DNA of 64,000 bases from Ulva prolifera (Eukaryota > Chlorophyta > Ulvophyceae > Ulvales > Ulvaceae): contig CM041198.1 in the NCBI GenBank assembly GCA_023078555.1, positions 1,476,800-1,540,799 on the forward strand, written 5' to 3'. This document shows, one piece after another, positions 43,795-56,479 of the stretch. Under the pieces are notes generated by a model. It did no database searches. It saw only the letters and a list, made by a program, of their open reading frames with translations, and was not told where the DNA came from. The first letter of the stretch is position 1. Each line of letters starts with the position of its first letter. The translations under genes were made by a program, and so were the position numbers.

Positions 43795-44280
43795 ACACAA
43801 AGCGCGTTCGGGCTGCCCCATCGTGACTCGACACTAGTACTGCACAGTTTAGTCGCCATATCCAGTGGAGTATTCCATGCTGGCAGCCGTGAGGTCTTTT
43901 CTTTCTGGTAACACAGCTGCCACACAACAAATGATGCCTCGCGATCGTGTACAGAGCGACGCTGCAGCGTTTCTTAAGCAGTCTTTAGCCAGACGCCCAG
44001 CATTCTATCTTCAGAAAGTGTATACCATATTGATGGGCTGAAGCGGTGTTCACATTCCTATGAGGATCCCCCTCGACGTCCGCTGAACACTGTCGGGTAC
44101 CTGTTCACACAGTTGAAAGCTCTCGCGACGCATTCCAAACTGCGATGGTACTGCGAACACAGTATGGTAGAACTGTTTCGACAAGATACAGATGTGACAG
44201 TTCACACATTCACAACCGATTGATTATCTACAGAGCTACGATCTCTCCAGAGCTCAGTGGATGTAGTATGGATTCTGCAG

Positions 44281-44288
44281 TATAAAAG
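44281..44288 (+). promoter_or_regulatory. TATA box of psiB5
   Basis: TATAAAAGCAGGCGCTCGCC is identical in context to B7. Confidence 0.7.
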
Positions 44289-44403
44289 CAGGCGCTCGCC
44301 GAGGTGTCGCTGAAACGTCCTCCAGCTACACGATTGCGCATGCCAACATGCAGCATCGATAGATATCTACCTTCGTTTTCATAGCTTGAAATCTCCAATC
44401 AAC

Positions 44404-45560
44404 ATGTGCGATCCCTGCTTCAGAACCATTGCAGCACTCTCACCACCCACGGTGTTGTACAGTTGGATCACCTTTCCAGCATTATGTTAAATTAACGGAC
44501 GTGCCATTGTTCTCCATGGGATCTGCCACTACAGCAGGCCGTGTGGCGGTTGTGTAGGCTTGACAGAGTGAAAGTGACCTCTATCCTGGTGACTGTCTTG
44601 TCCATACACAGATTCATAACCTGGATGTCACATGACCTGCATTTGTACATGTGCAGCTGATGCCTGCAGGATGTACGCCGCAGCTACTGTTGGTTTGATG
44701 ATGGCCGGAGCCGATATGGCCCCCCTCTCCACCTCGAGGGAGGAGCTCCTCCCAGCCCAGCCGTGGCCTCCTCTCCAATACCACGGATGATGGCGAGAAG
44801 AACGGCGATGAGGGCGACGAGGGCAACGAGGGGCTTGAAGGCTTACTGGCATTACTTGGCATGCAAGGCGATGAGGGCAACGAGGGTGATGAAGGCAATG
44901 ATCATGAAGGCAATGATGAAGACGAAGGCAATGAGGGGAATGAGGGGGATGAGGGAGACGAAGGCGATGAGGGGAATGAGGGGAATGAGGGTGATCGGGG
45001 ATACGATTTTACCTCACGGACAGGTGATCACTGTCCTCGAGGTGGTGGACCTGTTAGACGGCTAACAGTGTCATGTGTAAACTGCGCAAGTGTGGCAAGT
45101 GCTTCTGCATTCGCAGGCATGAGGATTGCCCACGATGCAGTCATCGGCACCATATTTGCCGAGTTCTGCCGTTATGACTTTGAAGAGGTCTCCGTGGCTG
45201 CAATTTCCCTTGCAGCCACCGACTCTGCGCTGGCCTTTGCCCGCGAAGTTGTCTACACCCAGGTCCCATGCTTGACCACCGGCAAGCCTTTTGGTTGCGC
45301 CTCCGCATCCGCCATAGCCGAGGCGTGGGCTTCTGCCACCGTCGAGGCGCACGCGACCGCCGTCGCCGCCTCTGCGGAGGAGTGCGACTGCCTCGCCAAG
45401 TCCCAGGCGCTGTCCGTCGGATCAGCATCCACCTTCATCACTCTTGTGGCAGATGCATTTGCCCGCGCAGAGGTGACCGCGTGCTCTGAGGGCGATGCCG
45501 CCTCCTTTGTGGTCGCCTACGCCAACTGCGCTGCGCTTGCGTACGCCACCGTCTGGACCA
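44404..45560 (+). pseudogene. psiB5, 5' part: frameshifted and cut by an insertion
   Basis: The promoter, leader (AATCAACAT, donor GTGCGA at 44406) and acceptor CTGCAG at 44669 are kept, and exon 2 begins MYAAATVGLMMAGAD. The segment after ATGGCCCC is replaced by CTCTCCACCTCGAGGGAGGA, putting the signal peptide one base out of frame with the repeats and reaching a TGA. From about 44780 the acidic repeats are open (with NDHEGNDEDEG irregularities), and the Cys domain runs to LAYATVWT. At GTCTGGACCA (45560) it is interrupted by about 4.1 kb. It resumes at 49698. Confidence 0.85.
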
Positions 45561-48500
45561 TGGTCGACCACACGAAAGCCGCGCACCCCTGGTGCGCGAC
45601 ATGGGTGCGCCAGATTTGGCCGAAACTGATCAGGGCCTGGGAAGGCTTTAAACTGTCTGTAATCATAGTCAGTGGGTAGCTAGATGTATTGGGACTCCGT
45701 ACGAATTGTTCCGGGCGCGATCGGTGGACTTTGCATGCTTCTGTAGCTGTTGCCGTGGGCCACGTCACGCGCGGGACAGATTGTGATTTGCGATACCCGA
45801 GGCCTATACTCGTGCGGGCTTGGAGCTAAGATAATATTGCATCCAAACAGCTGTTTGAGGGGTGTTCCGCGCGTGACCGCGGTGAATAGGTGGGCTCGTG
45901 GTCTTGCGTGTCTGCCGTGGCAAAGAAGACGAATGGCGCGCTCCGCTGGCCAGAGTCCATCAGGAGTAAGGGCGGGTCACATGCAGCGGGGATATTGTGT
46001 ACTATAACCATATTGAGGTTCTGTAGGGCGCGTAAATGTCATATCCGGTCCGGTTCGCCTAGCTTCGTGTCCGGATTACGTGGTGTGGCCCGAGCTGCAG
46101 TGCGTCGATTGCACGGAATGGGGGTGTCCGGACCCACTTAGCCATCACAATACGTTCAAATTCCTGCTGTGATGAACTCATGGTGCTCCTGTGTGACTGT
46201 ACTGTGCCTGTGCGGCTCCGAGAAGCCTGGTGCTTCAGTTAGTGATCTGATTACTCGGACCGCAAGAGTCACGTTCGGTCGCGACAAACTGACAATATAT
46301 CCCCGTGAATCAAACATAGTCATTTTCCTGCAACTCGTGGGCTTGCAGTCCTCCAACCGTGCATGCTCTGGCTATGCCGGGAGGAACGCATGTACTATAG
46401 TGGATATACCCACCACCGGAGCTGCAACGACATGGACTCCTTCGCAGGCAGCCGCCGTTCCAAAACATCCACACATGATCGGTCACCGTATGTTTGCTTG
46501 TATCGGCGCGTTATTGAGTGTGTTGCGCAGAGCGCAATTACCCTCCCTCTCACTTGCCACCTGTGCCATCACGGTGTAAGCCGCCAGCTACCTTGATCGG
46601 TGTAATACCGATCGGATGATAGTATGTCGATGTATATCCATTATATATCGTTTATTAGCGTCTGCGGATTGAGCGTCGCGTTTGCAGTGCCGCACTGCGC
46701 ACCACACTTTGCGCACTTTTTTAAAATGCGAACGCCACTGATTTTGCGCACCCATCGAGTGCGCTATTGCAGGTGCGCGCTTTGTCACATGGTGCGCTAC
46801 ACAGGTGCGCAACGAGGTCACTGCCGAAGTGATATATATCCTTTCAGTGCATACAATACATCAATACAGTTTGTACTCGATACTGGTATGGTAGTGATAC
46901 TTGTTACACCATCGCACTGGTGGCGGGTGCACGGCTGCACCCACCATGCGCAGCTGCACCTGCCATACTCTGCCCGGGACACACCCAAAGGCCTAACTAG
47001 GATCAGATACAGATACACAACATGAAGCTGAATGTACATTACCATCTGACCTTGGCTTGCCTGTAGTTTCAGTCGACATATAGTCGTCACCTGCAGGTGG
47101 AGCATGCTCTTGCCCAGAATACACATATGTACAGGCACACAGGGCCACACACACTTACGTCTGATAAGAGCACTTACCGGTCAATGTTCTTAGCCTTTTT
47201 GGGCATCGAGTTCGCCCGTGTGTAAGGTCTCTTCGCAGGACGCTTAGTTGCCTTGGACCTTGTTGCCGAGGGACGGACGGGAGCTCGAATGGCTGCATCC
47301 TCTGATGACTGCTCATTTGTCTGCAATCATATGCATGGGGTCAACTCAGGTTCCTAGCATGGTGGTCAAAATTGCTTCTGTTGGCTGGGCATTGGACATG
47401 CTAATGAACCATCGTTAGATCCACACATGTACTGCAGTAAAATGCATATGTAATGCATTATAAGTGTAGACGTACATGAGTGCTGGTGTCTCCTGTTCCG
47501 GTCGCTTCCGTCTGCGTGTCATTTTCTGACGCAGTTGTCTTGGTGGCTGGCACAATCCTGCTCTTGCGTCTCCTAGGAGCTGGAAGTGAGGGACCAGCGC
47601 CAGGAACACTGCCTTGACCAGACTCACTCCCCGCATGCTCTGTGTTGCACCTTGGCTTCTTTGCTCTCCTCTGCACACGTGCTGCTCGGCTGTTGGTGCC
47701 CGAAGTAGTCTGGTTGGCAGCAGTCGCTGGGTCAGCTTCATCTTCAGACATCAGCTCATCTCCGGAGTCGGCGGCATCATCGCCATAGTCAAAGTCGACA
47801 TCGTCAAGGTGGCCTGGCCTCTGTGGTATACACGCTGCAAGCGACTCAACTGCTTGCATCAGGTTGGTAGGTGGGGGCATATTGTGCTCTTTGAATAGCT
47901 GTTCCTGCAGGCACACGGTGTTAATAAATTAGCCGGGCACACCTACAGCACAAGTAGCATAAACTCGTGCTTGATGTCACCGAGCTGTCCACACAAGGTG
48001 CGATCACGGATTGGCCCGTTTCAAGTCAACTCGCTACAAACGTAACATCATCTGTCATTCGTGTGAGATGCGTACCACCCATGGGACTATATGCAACAGC
48101 ATGAAAACCCCTGCCACATTCAGCTGTTGCCGGGGCAATGGCACTTCAACATCCGTCTCCGCTGCAACCGTCACACCAGGAAGAGTGGGATCATCTGTGG
48201 CATTTCTTTCTGTCTCGGCTGCAGCAGCCACTGGAGGGCCAGTGGTGGCATTGGTTGGGTTGGTTACTGTGTCATCCGCGGCGTCTTCATCACTATCATT
48301 CTGGGAGCCGAGGACTGCACCATCGTAAAAGTCAGCGTATGGAACAGGCCAGACAAACAGCTCATGTAAGTGTAGGTGCAGCTGGTAACCGAATGTTGCG
48401 GCTCCTCCAGCTGCAGCAAACAACCGCTTCATCGTGCACTCTCCTGGGCTTGTTATCAAGGTGATGTCCAGCTGCGAGTCCCCCTTCAGCATCTCGGGGA

Positions 48501-49697
48501 GGTCATGCACCCACGCCAAGGGGCTGTCGATGCTGTTGTTGCTCAGCGTACCCCAGGTTGGCGGATAGGACTTCAATTGTCGGAAGTCCACGAGGCGTGC
48601 CTTCTCGAGGCACGCACTCAGCTCAAAGCTGGGATCTTGCCGCAATGTCTCTGCGAAGAAGCTAAATAGAAAGCGAACTGCCTACACTATATTCTGGTGA
48701 ATGCCTATCGATGAATGCACGCCACTGCGCATATTGAGACAACACCGTCGTGTTGGTGATGGCAGGGTCATACGTTTCATTCTGTTGAGTATTCTGTGGT
48801 AGTACACTGCAGTGTACTGCCAGCATGCTGCAGATCACGAGCGGTATTCATACCTTCTGTGTCTTCTTGGATGCAACGAGACCCATTACGTGAGCTCGGA
48901 GGTTTTCCCTGAACGTCTTGGCCAACGTGGCAATGTCGGTCTTGGTTATTTTGGTGAAGATGTTGTCAAACTGTTTCAAGACAGCTTGGATCTCTTCCCC
49001 TGTCAAGCACTCAGACTCGTGTAGGATCTTCTGCAGCTTCCCGTCTCCCCGCATTATGTAAGCCCAGGACAGGAACAATAGGTCTGAGGATGCCTGAGCC
49101 TTCCGCCTGTTGTCCGTGTCATACTTCTTGGAAAGGTGCTTCAGCGCACCTTTTGCATCGGCTGCGACTTCAGGCCTCTGGTCAAGAATACTGCGGCGCC
49201 TAATGTACAGGTAAACCATACGGATCACCCTGCTCTTGACCTTCTTGATAGCCCACCCATTCCGCAGCTGCGCAAGTCCCTCGTAATCCTGCATGAACAC
49301 ATTCGTTCGACGTCTGCATAAGTATACACAATGAACAATTATAATTGTTCAGTGTGCGTCTATCCTGTACATATGTGGGTGGCGCAGGTATCAAGGACCC
49401 CACATCAGTGTCGTCGATATTGTCGGGCATAGCCCACGCCTTTACATCTGGTTTCATCAGCATGCTCCGGACTTTGTGGGACATGACGGCACCGATGCAC
49501 AGGGACGGTGTCTTCACGATCAACGCGATGCCCAGGTGAACGACAAGGTAGATGAAAGCGGTAATGCTGATGCGCGGCATGAACATTTGGAAGCTGTCGT
49601 TCATGGTTTCTTCTGCCTGCGAAACGAAAAAATTACTATTCAGAAGCTAATCGTCGTTGTCAACGTAGGCGCGCAGAGCCCTAATTATGGCCTTGCA
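45561..49697. mobile_element. 4.1-kb insertion in psiB5
   Basis: Family homology stops at GTCTGGACCA and resumes at AGGCCATCGCCGAGACG, which is contiguous in all other copies (GTCTGGACCAAGGCC). I see no terminal inverted repeats and no clear target duplication. The right edge carries the palindrome GGCCTTGCAAGGCC. The right half holds the 3' exons of an unrelated gene on the minus strand. The left half (45.6-47.17 kb) has no recognisable gene and is less GC-rich, with GTGCGC-type motifs at 46.68-46.81 kb. It may be a mobile element or captured genomic DNA. Confidence 0.65.
47174..49616 (-). CDS. Partial multi-exon gene, uncharacterised, probably nuclear protein
   Basis: I do not recognise the family. 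Six exons join without breaking frame: 49616-49371, 49288-48854, 48781-48688, 48650-48076, 47904-47476 and 47320-47174 (TAA), with GT...AG at each boundary (for example AAG|GTATGA, CAT|GTACGT, acceptors TTTCGCAG, CATGCAG, CAACAG, CCTGCAG, ATTGCAG). They give about 641 residues. The first exon starts at an acceptor, so 5' exons are missing. Seen: a hydrophobic stretch (ISITAFIYLVVHLGIALIV) in exon 1, a helical Lys-rich exon 2 (KKVKSRVIRMVYLYIRRRS), acidic low-complexity segments (DSDEDAADD, DYGDDAADSGDELMSEDEAD), and a basic tail (RSKATKRPAKRPYTRANSMP then KKAKNIDR) that looks like a nuclear localisation signal. The third intron would be only 37 nt. A transposon-encoded protein is possible. Confidence 0.55.
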
Positions 49698-50159
49698 AGG
49701 CCATCGCCGAGACGTTACTAGAGGGCGACTGCGGCTCCAGAGATGTCGCCTTGCGCATCCTCGCTGAGACCGGCGGCACATTCGGCGTCATTGAGGGCTG
49801 CGAGCGCGATGACTTCTCCTTCCCTGACGCCTTAGGCTCCACCGACGGCTCCACTGCAGATGGCATACGCTGATCTGAGCACTGGCTGCCTGTACGTCGT
49901 GATAACAGCAGTACAAGAATTGCCTCAAGCTGTCGAAACGGTCAACAAGTTGTGAATTGTTGCCTGAAAGCTCCTTGTTTTAGGGGTGGTGGGCCATAGG
50001 CCACAGCCACATCACATGCTTGCCTCCCCTGTGGACCGCCTGCGTGTTTAAACAATTGCACCATCTCCCTTACACACATGGTGCCGGCTTTGTTGTTCCT
50101 CCTCTGCTTCTTGCTGGCGCTGGGCGCTTGTTGTGCAGCAGGCCGCCGACCACATCTAG
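49698..50159 (+). pseudogene. psiB5, 3' part
   Basis: It continues AIAETLLEGDCGSRDVALRI...GCERDDFSFPDALGS...STADG. The intron-2 donor has changed from GTACGC to ATACGC (49866), so normal splicing would fail. The acceptor and last exon (TTGTGCAG; 50139-50159, QAADHI and stop) are still recognisable. The branch motif TTGCTGACGC has become TTGCTGGCGC. Confidence 0.8.
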
Positions 50160-50850
50160 GACTCCGCCGCAGAATCTGTGGACCCGAGCACGCCCGGGTT
50201 TCAACCCAGGGCAATTGAAACAGAATGCTGCTGACCCATCACCTCTGCCTTGGGCCTTTGCTGTGTGGCCTTTGGCATCCCTGGCTCCGACTAAATGGAT
50301 CCACGCACGCAGCAGATAAGTGTGTGTTGGTGTTGTCACCCCGTCGGCAGCTCTAGCATCAGGTCGCCGTTGGTACATGAGTGACAGTGTAAGTACTTCT
50401 GCAGAGCACTCCCATCAGATCATGCTTCAGCGATCAGAACGTGTGGGTCCTCTGCCTCGGGCTTGACCGGCATGGCATGGCATCCGTGCATTTATTCCTG
50501 ACCAACCTTGAGCAGATGAAGTGCCAACTTGCATCACAACACCCTGCCACAATATACAACAGATGATCGGAGAATGCCTAGGCTAGGCGAGGTTTCTGGC
50601 TGAGCATCAGCTGAAGCTTGCATGACTGAAGGTGGACTCCGCCTCCTTCCGTGCTCTCCTCTGAAACCAAGTCAGTATCATTCACACAGGTATCCTGAAT
50701 TTGCCTGTGAACCGGTTCCCATCTGCAAGTAGGCAGATGCGTGGCATTGACTGCGCAATCGGTGAGGGGCAGGGGGCACAGATGTAGCAAGTAAAGTGTC
50801 TGTGCATATTTCTGGTTGGCCCGGTCGTTTTTTGCAATTCTCAATAGGCT
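50160..50850. other. 3' flank of psiB5
   Basis: It matches 38.9-39.6 kb. No gene is supported. Confidence 0.5.
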
Positions 50851-51790
50851 TGCTGATATGGCCGCAGGGTCTGGGCAGCCTCTTCGCGGCTGCTCGCGAA
50901 TGTGATGCGCAATCTCTCCACGACGCTCTGCCGTGCAGTCGCTCGCCACATCCGTGTCGCGTCTGCTCTGAAGGCACGTCATGCGGGCAAGGCAGTTGGC
51001 GGGACTCACAGGCCCCCGACGACTTTTAGCCGCTCACCGGCCGGGGAGGGGGGGGGGGGGGCGTTGGACTCGCCTCCAGTAAGATGTGGTACAGGCTGGA
51101 TCCATCGACGAGCGGCGCGGCGGTGCGCAAGACTTGCCAGGCTCCCTGTCAACACGGTCCGGGTTCGAAGAGGGGCCCCTGGCGGTCTGGAGGCGCGGCC
51201 GGGCGGCCTCGGGAGACGCCGCCCTGGGCACGGCTGCGCCGTGGATCCACTATGGCAGCCAGGGACGGGTGCATGGTTCTATGGGTGGGGGTGTGGGCGT
51301 GGGGGTCAGGAGTCGGGTGGTGCGGTCTGGGTGTTGCAAGGACAAAGGCAGCAAGGCGGGCAGCACCGCGAAAGAAGCAAGCAGACGAAGCGAACACCCA
51401 GACACCCACGCAGGCAACACCCACCACGCCCAGAAAATCCATCACCGGCGCAGCAAACAACACAGATCCGCAGACCGCCAAGCACACACCCACACACCCA
51501 CACACGCACGCACAGACCCAACGGCCCACACACACCAACAAAGCCCCCAACACCGCAACGCCCGGCGCCGTACGACAAGGCCGCGACCGCGGTCTGGGTG
51601 TGTGGTGAGGTTGAAGGAGTGGCGGTCGGGGTTCTTGTGTCTATTGTTGTGGGCGCTGCGGGTGTGACGTGCGCTGGTTGGGGTTGTGGCGTGGGTGCTC
51701 TGGACCGGGTTGGCGGTAGTGTTCTTGCGCTGCTTGGCGGTCTCGCGGTGCTGCCCTCCTCGCCAGGCTCAACCTGATACCACATCACCT
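50851..51790 (+). mobile_element. L2 LINE-like relic with nested L1
   Basis: 50.89-51.0 kb encodes NLSTTLCRAVARHIRVASAL (the shared LINE C-terminus). After a poly-G tract (51048-51061) comes the 3' region ending CTCAACCTGATACCACATCACC. It is interrupted by the L1 insertion at 51335-51588. Its orientation relative to the adjacent B gene is the same as at 40.9-41.35 kb and in the inverted B7 unit. Confidence 0.6.
51335..51588 (-). mobile_element. L1 3' insertion nested in L2, 254 bp
   Basis: It is flanked by perfect 13-bp GCGGTCTGGGTGT (51322-51334 and 51589-51601). Reading minus, it ends TTGCTGCCTTTGTCCTTGCAA. Confidence 0.85.
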
Positions 51791-52640
51791 ACACATTCAC
51801 CAGCTGTCTCATACACCAAGAAGACTGTGCTAGCAGCCCATGTGCTAGCAGCCCACAGCCCCAGCTGCGTTTGACCTGCCAACGGCGCTTGAACAGATCT
51901 GCCACGCAGGTGCCCACAATATCTGCACCGTTGCCTGACCGCCAGCGAGCCATGCAGTGAGTGCAGTTCTGGCGGGCCTTGCGGACCGGTCCGACGACCT
52001 TTTGCAGGCCTTCTGGCCTGAGCAGCAGGCCGCCCCTCTGTGCTCCTGTGCGTGCTCCTGTGTGTGCTCCTGTGCGTGTTCTGCCATGGGCCTCTGCCTG
52101 GCATGCTGAGCGCTCATCTGCTGGACAGGGATAACACGGCACACTGCCACGGCAGAGTGCCGCTGCAGCATGCTGGCTGTGGCCCGGCGTCGGCCAGGGG
52201 TGACCGTGTCCAGCTGTTTGCGGGCTTTGTGTGCGGATTTGCTGCGCGGTGCTTGGGTAGCCGGCACATGGTGCAAAGGTGTTGATGAACTCACAGGCTG
52301 TCCAAGAAGCAGGCTTGAGTGCTTATGCCATGAACTCAAAGAGCTCTGGCGAACAGGAGCACACAAACACGCACTGCATCGGCGCAAGGACTTGTGCAAT
52401 TCACAGTGGATCCAGCAGAACTCAGCAGTTTGACTGACTGACCTGATCTGGACTGACAGGATGTGACCCCTTGACTGCTGCTCTGTCAGAACTCAGCCCT
52501 CTGTGCGGATGCAGCATTGTGACAAAACAACGCCGACCTGTCTGAGGCGAACCCGTCCTTCACAAGGATGACCCTGCAGCAGCCTTTATCAAGCATCAGC
52601 TAGACTCACGTCTCGATATCTTCTCGAGACTCACGCGTGA
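51791..52640. other. Duplicated block R4
   Basis: This is the copy of 41.35-42.2 kb. It includes the tandem phrase GTGC(T/G)TGCTCCTGTG near 52040-52075. No gene is supported. Confidence 0.5.
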
Positions 52641-53438
52641 TGAGTGTGCAAGAGCCGTTGGCGTCAGCCCTGGAGAACGAGGCCTCGGGACATAAATCGC
52701 ATGGCAACGAACGCTTACGATCCCTCGCACCCCAGAATCAAACAGCGATCGCGAATACTAAATCTCTTTTTCACACGAGATTTCGTGGAGCTCCTCAAGA
52801 TGCTACGGCGTATGGGTGCCGCGCTTTGCACAAGCAGCACATGGAGTGGAGACAGGCACCACGCGATGCAGGGCTTACACGAAAGCGCGTTCGGGCTGCC
52901 ACATCTTGACTCGACACTGCCCAGTTCGGCTTCTATATCAAGTACTGCATGCTGGCTTCTTTGAGCGCTTTCGACTTCTGGTTCAAGAGCGGCCACACAA
53001 CGAATGATGCCTCGTGGACAGAGCGACGCTGCAGCGCTGCTTCAGCAGCTTTTAGCCAGACGACCAGAATGCTGCCCGCAGGAAGTGTATCTCATATTCA
53101 TGGGTTGTAAATGGGGTTCAGATCTCCATGTAGATCCCACTCGACGTCCGCAGCACGGTGTACATGTCGAGCTGCACATACCGTTGAAAGCTCCACCAGC
53201 GTGTTCCAAGCTGCGATGACATTGCGTACACATAATGGTAGAACTGTTTCAATGAGGTCCAGATCTGAGAGTTCACACATTCACGACCGGTTGATTATCT
53301 ACACAGCTCAGTGGATGTGGCAACTGTGCTGTACAACACCAGCCCCCCGCCGAGGAACCACTGAAACGTCCTCCAGCGGCACAACTGCCAACAGGCATCA
53401 TATACCTTCGTCTTCACAGCTTCAACCCTTCAATAAAC
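52641..53438. other. Upstream module of psiB6 with decayed TATA
   Basis: It has the same module as 36.5-37.2 kb. At the TATA position (about 53328-53340) the sequence is CTGTACAACACCAG where active-looking copies have GTATAAAAGCAGG. Confidence 0.55.
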
Positions 53439-54864
53439 ATGTGCGATCCCTGCTCCAGCAACAATGCAGTAGCGTCACTGCAGTGCATTAGGCACTGCAA
53501 AACTCGACCTGTGACAGCCTGAGTTGAAACGTGTGTGCACAGCATAGATGCAAAGGCCAACAAGGTCCTGTACTGCAAGGTCATCTGTATAGCCTCAGCT
53601 TGCATCAAAGGACGTGCCATTGCTCGCAGCTATGGGATCTGCTATTACAGCAGGCCATGACATTTGTGTTGGCGAGACCAATTGAAGACATGAAAGTGCC
53701 CTCTGTCCTCGTGACTGCCATATGCATAGACAATCCATAAATCAAATGTCACATGCAGCAGACACCTGGCTTTGTACCCGTGAAGCTGACACCTGCAGGT
53801 TGTACGCCGCAGCTGTCGTTGGCCTGATAATGGCCGCAGCAGTGATGGCCCCCGAGCCCTCCAGCGCCGCCCTGGCCACCTCCTCCCAGCCCAGCCACGG
53901 CCCCTCTCCAGGACCCCTGACGACGGCGAGAAGACCGGCGATGAGGGCGACGAGGGCAACGAGGGGCTTGACGGCTTCTTGGCCACACACGGCATCGTGG
54001 GCGATGAGGGTAACGAGGGTGATGGGGGCAATGAAGGCGATGAGGGGGGTGAAGGTGATGAAGGGGATGAGGGTAATGAGGGGGAAGAGGGCAACGAAGG
54101 CGATGTGGGCAACGCGGGTGATGAGGGGAGTGAGGGGAAGGAGCGTCTCAAAGGCCTCGAGCTTACCTCTTGATCTGGTCCAGTGGAGTGCGAAAGTCAC
54201 TTAACTGCTTCTACATTCTCAGCCATGAGGATTGCTCACGATGCAGTCATCGGCACCACATTTGCCGAATTCTGCCGTTATGACTTTGAAGAAATCTCCG
54301 TGGCTGCAGTCGCCCTTGCAGCCACCGACGCTGCACGGCCTTTGCCCGCGCCGTCGCCTCCACCCAGGCTGCCTGCGTGTCCACCGGCAAGGCCTCTCTT
54401 CTCAAAAAAGAAGAATGCGGTTGCGCCTCCGCAACTTCCGTGGGCTGCTGCCACCTCTTGAGGCGCACCCGGCCGCCGTGGCTGCCTCTGCGGAGGAGTG
54501 CGACTGCTTCACAAAGTCTCAGGCGCTGTCTGTCGGTACAGCAATCACCTTCATCACTCTCATAGTGGATGCCGCTGTCCACGTAGAGATGACCACGAGA
54601 ACTGGCTGCCTACGTGCCGTGATCACAGGAGTCTTTCGGATCGCCTCAGGGTGCTGATATGCCGTGCGGCAACGCCTGAGGGCTTGTGTTATCTGGCTAC
54701 AGGGCACAGCCACGTCTCGCTGCATGTGCTTGCTTCCCCTACAGACCACCTGCGTGGTCGCACCAGAACCTTTGTGCATGCACACATGGTGCCTTTGCTG
54801 TCCCTCCACTGTCTCTGGCTGACGCCAGCTGCCCATTCTGCAGCAGGCGGCTGACCACATCTAG
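53439..54864 (+). pseudogene. psiB6: decayed family copy
   Basis: The leader ends AATAAACAT at 53440 with donor GTGCGA, and the acceptor is CTGCAG at 53798. Exon 2 begins G-TTG-TAC, so the ordinary ATG is lost while the split ATG is kept. One base is missing in GGCCCCTCTCC (others GGCCTCCTCTCC), shifting the frame before the repeats, which contain many Gly substitutions (GDGGNEG, GEEGNEGDVGNAG). TGA follows ELTS. The Cys domain is rearranged (a LLKKEEC insertion near 54400) and its last third is deleted. The last exon is still visible at 54844-54864 (QAADHI and stop). Confidence 0.85.
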
Positions 54865-56479
54865 GACTCTGCCGCAAGAAAAGTGGACGCAAGCATGGTC
54901 GTGTGTTCGGCCTGGACAGGGCGATTGACGCAGAAGAGTCGCTGAAGGCTTGAGTCTGCCTTGGGTTTCTACTGTGTGGCCTCGGAGAGCCTGTGCTCTT
55001 GCTGCATGTGCAGGCCATCAACCCTGGCTAGTGTTCACCCACATGACTCGACTTCACTCAGCCACCAGTTCTGGGGCAATTGTATGGGTCACGATTGATC
55101 GCAGGCGAGGTGGCTGGTCGTCTGTTCCGGATCCAAGTGCTCTTCGGCGTAGGTCAACAGCAAGTGACCACCGCAGATATCGATAGGCGTGTGTTCGCCT
55201 GGCCACCTCGCTGGTAGCGCTACCTGCGCGGCCTGGCAGTGTTGGTGGCTGGCGGTGCAAACATTAATTTTCCTGCAGAGCACTCTCATCAGAGCATGGT
55301 TCAGGGATCAGAATCTGGTGATACTCTACCTCATCGTTCTTGCTTTTTACTTTACAATCTGAATGGCGTGCCATGGCATCTCCATGCACATTTTTTCTGA
55401 CCAATCTTGAGTGGGAACAGTGCCACCTTTGGGTTGCTGCAGCTGTGAGCCTCGCAACAGTCGGAGGCCCTGCCACAAGCTACAGCATATATATGATCGG
55501 TGCGGAGCATGTCTCAAGGCGTCCCTCTGAACCAAAGCTGAAGCTTGCGTGACTTCAGTTGGACATCGCCTCCTTCCTGGATATCTGAAACCAAGCCATG
55601 TCGACGTCACTCAACAGCTCCAACAGCCACGGGCAAGGAAGTCACATGCGTGTATGGTGTGGCGACACACGCACAATACAGCAGCTTGCGCAAGGTGTGA
55701 GCTCCTGTGGCCCGGCCACATGTATGAGCATTTATCCACACCGAGATCTGCATTTATCCACACTAAAGATACCTGTGACCCGGTTGCCATTTGCGAGTAG
55801 GCCGGTGCGTGGCAGTGACCTCCGCAAGCAGTGAACGGTGGGGGATGCAGAATCACCTGCGACAGTAGCCGCCGCTCGTTTGAATGATATAGCGATTACT
55901 GTCTAGTAGGTTTTTTGTGTATGTGGACATGCCTCAGCTGCGTGCAAGCCTGCCTCCCTATGCATGCATTTGTTCGTATGACTTGCATGTCTGTTGTCGC
56001 AATTCGCGCTCCGGTGCGAGGGGCCGGCCTCGTTGCCGCACATAAACACCCCCTGACCATACAAATGCATGCATGCATGCAGCCAGTTACCGGTACACAG
56101 CACCGCCCCCCCTGCTGCGCCGCCCCCACGCTGGGCAGCGTGCTGCATGCTCTCGAGCCGGTGTCCGTTGAGGCCATGTATGTGGGGCATGCATATGCAT
56201 GGCCGGGCCGAGGTGCGCCAGGTGCCGCTCATCCTTCTGCACACTCTGGTGCCGGCGTGGTTCCTCTGTGGCTGGTGCGCGCAGCTGTATGCCGCTCTCG
56301 AGTCCCGCACAGCTGTAAGTCCCACCTGTATACCATGCAGAGCACGCGGCTGCAAATGTCTAGATCTGTTCACATGCTGTAGTGACCGAGTCTGTGCGGA
56401 CGATCTGTCGACAGATCTTGACGTCAAGAATATGAATCATGCTGATGCCACAAGCAAGGAGTGTTGAGATATCGCTGGA
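54865..56479. other. 3' flank of psiB6 and unique sequence
   Basis: 54.87-55.85 kb is the B downstream unit. 55.9-56.48 kb is unique in this window and includes CATGCATGCATGC. I see no gene. Confidence 0.45.

Noticed and set aside
46169..46579. 136-codon plus-strand frame in the psiB5 insertion
   Set aside because: No motif or splice support; I could not separate it from chance.
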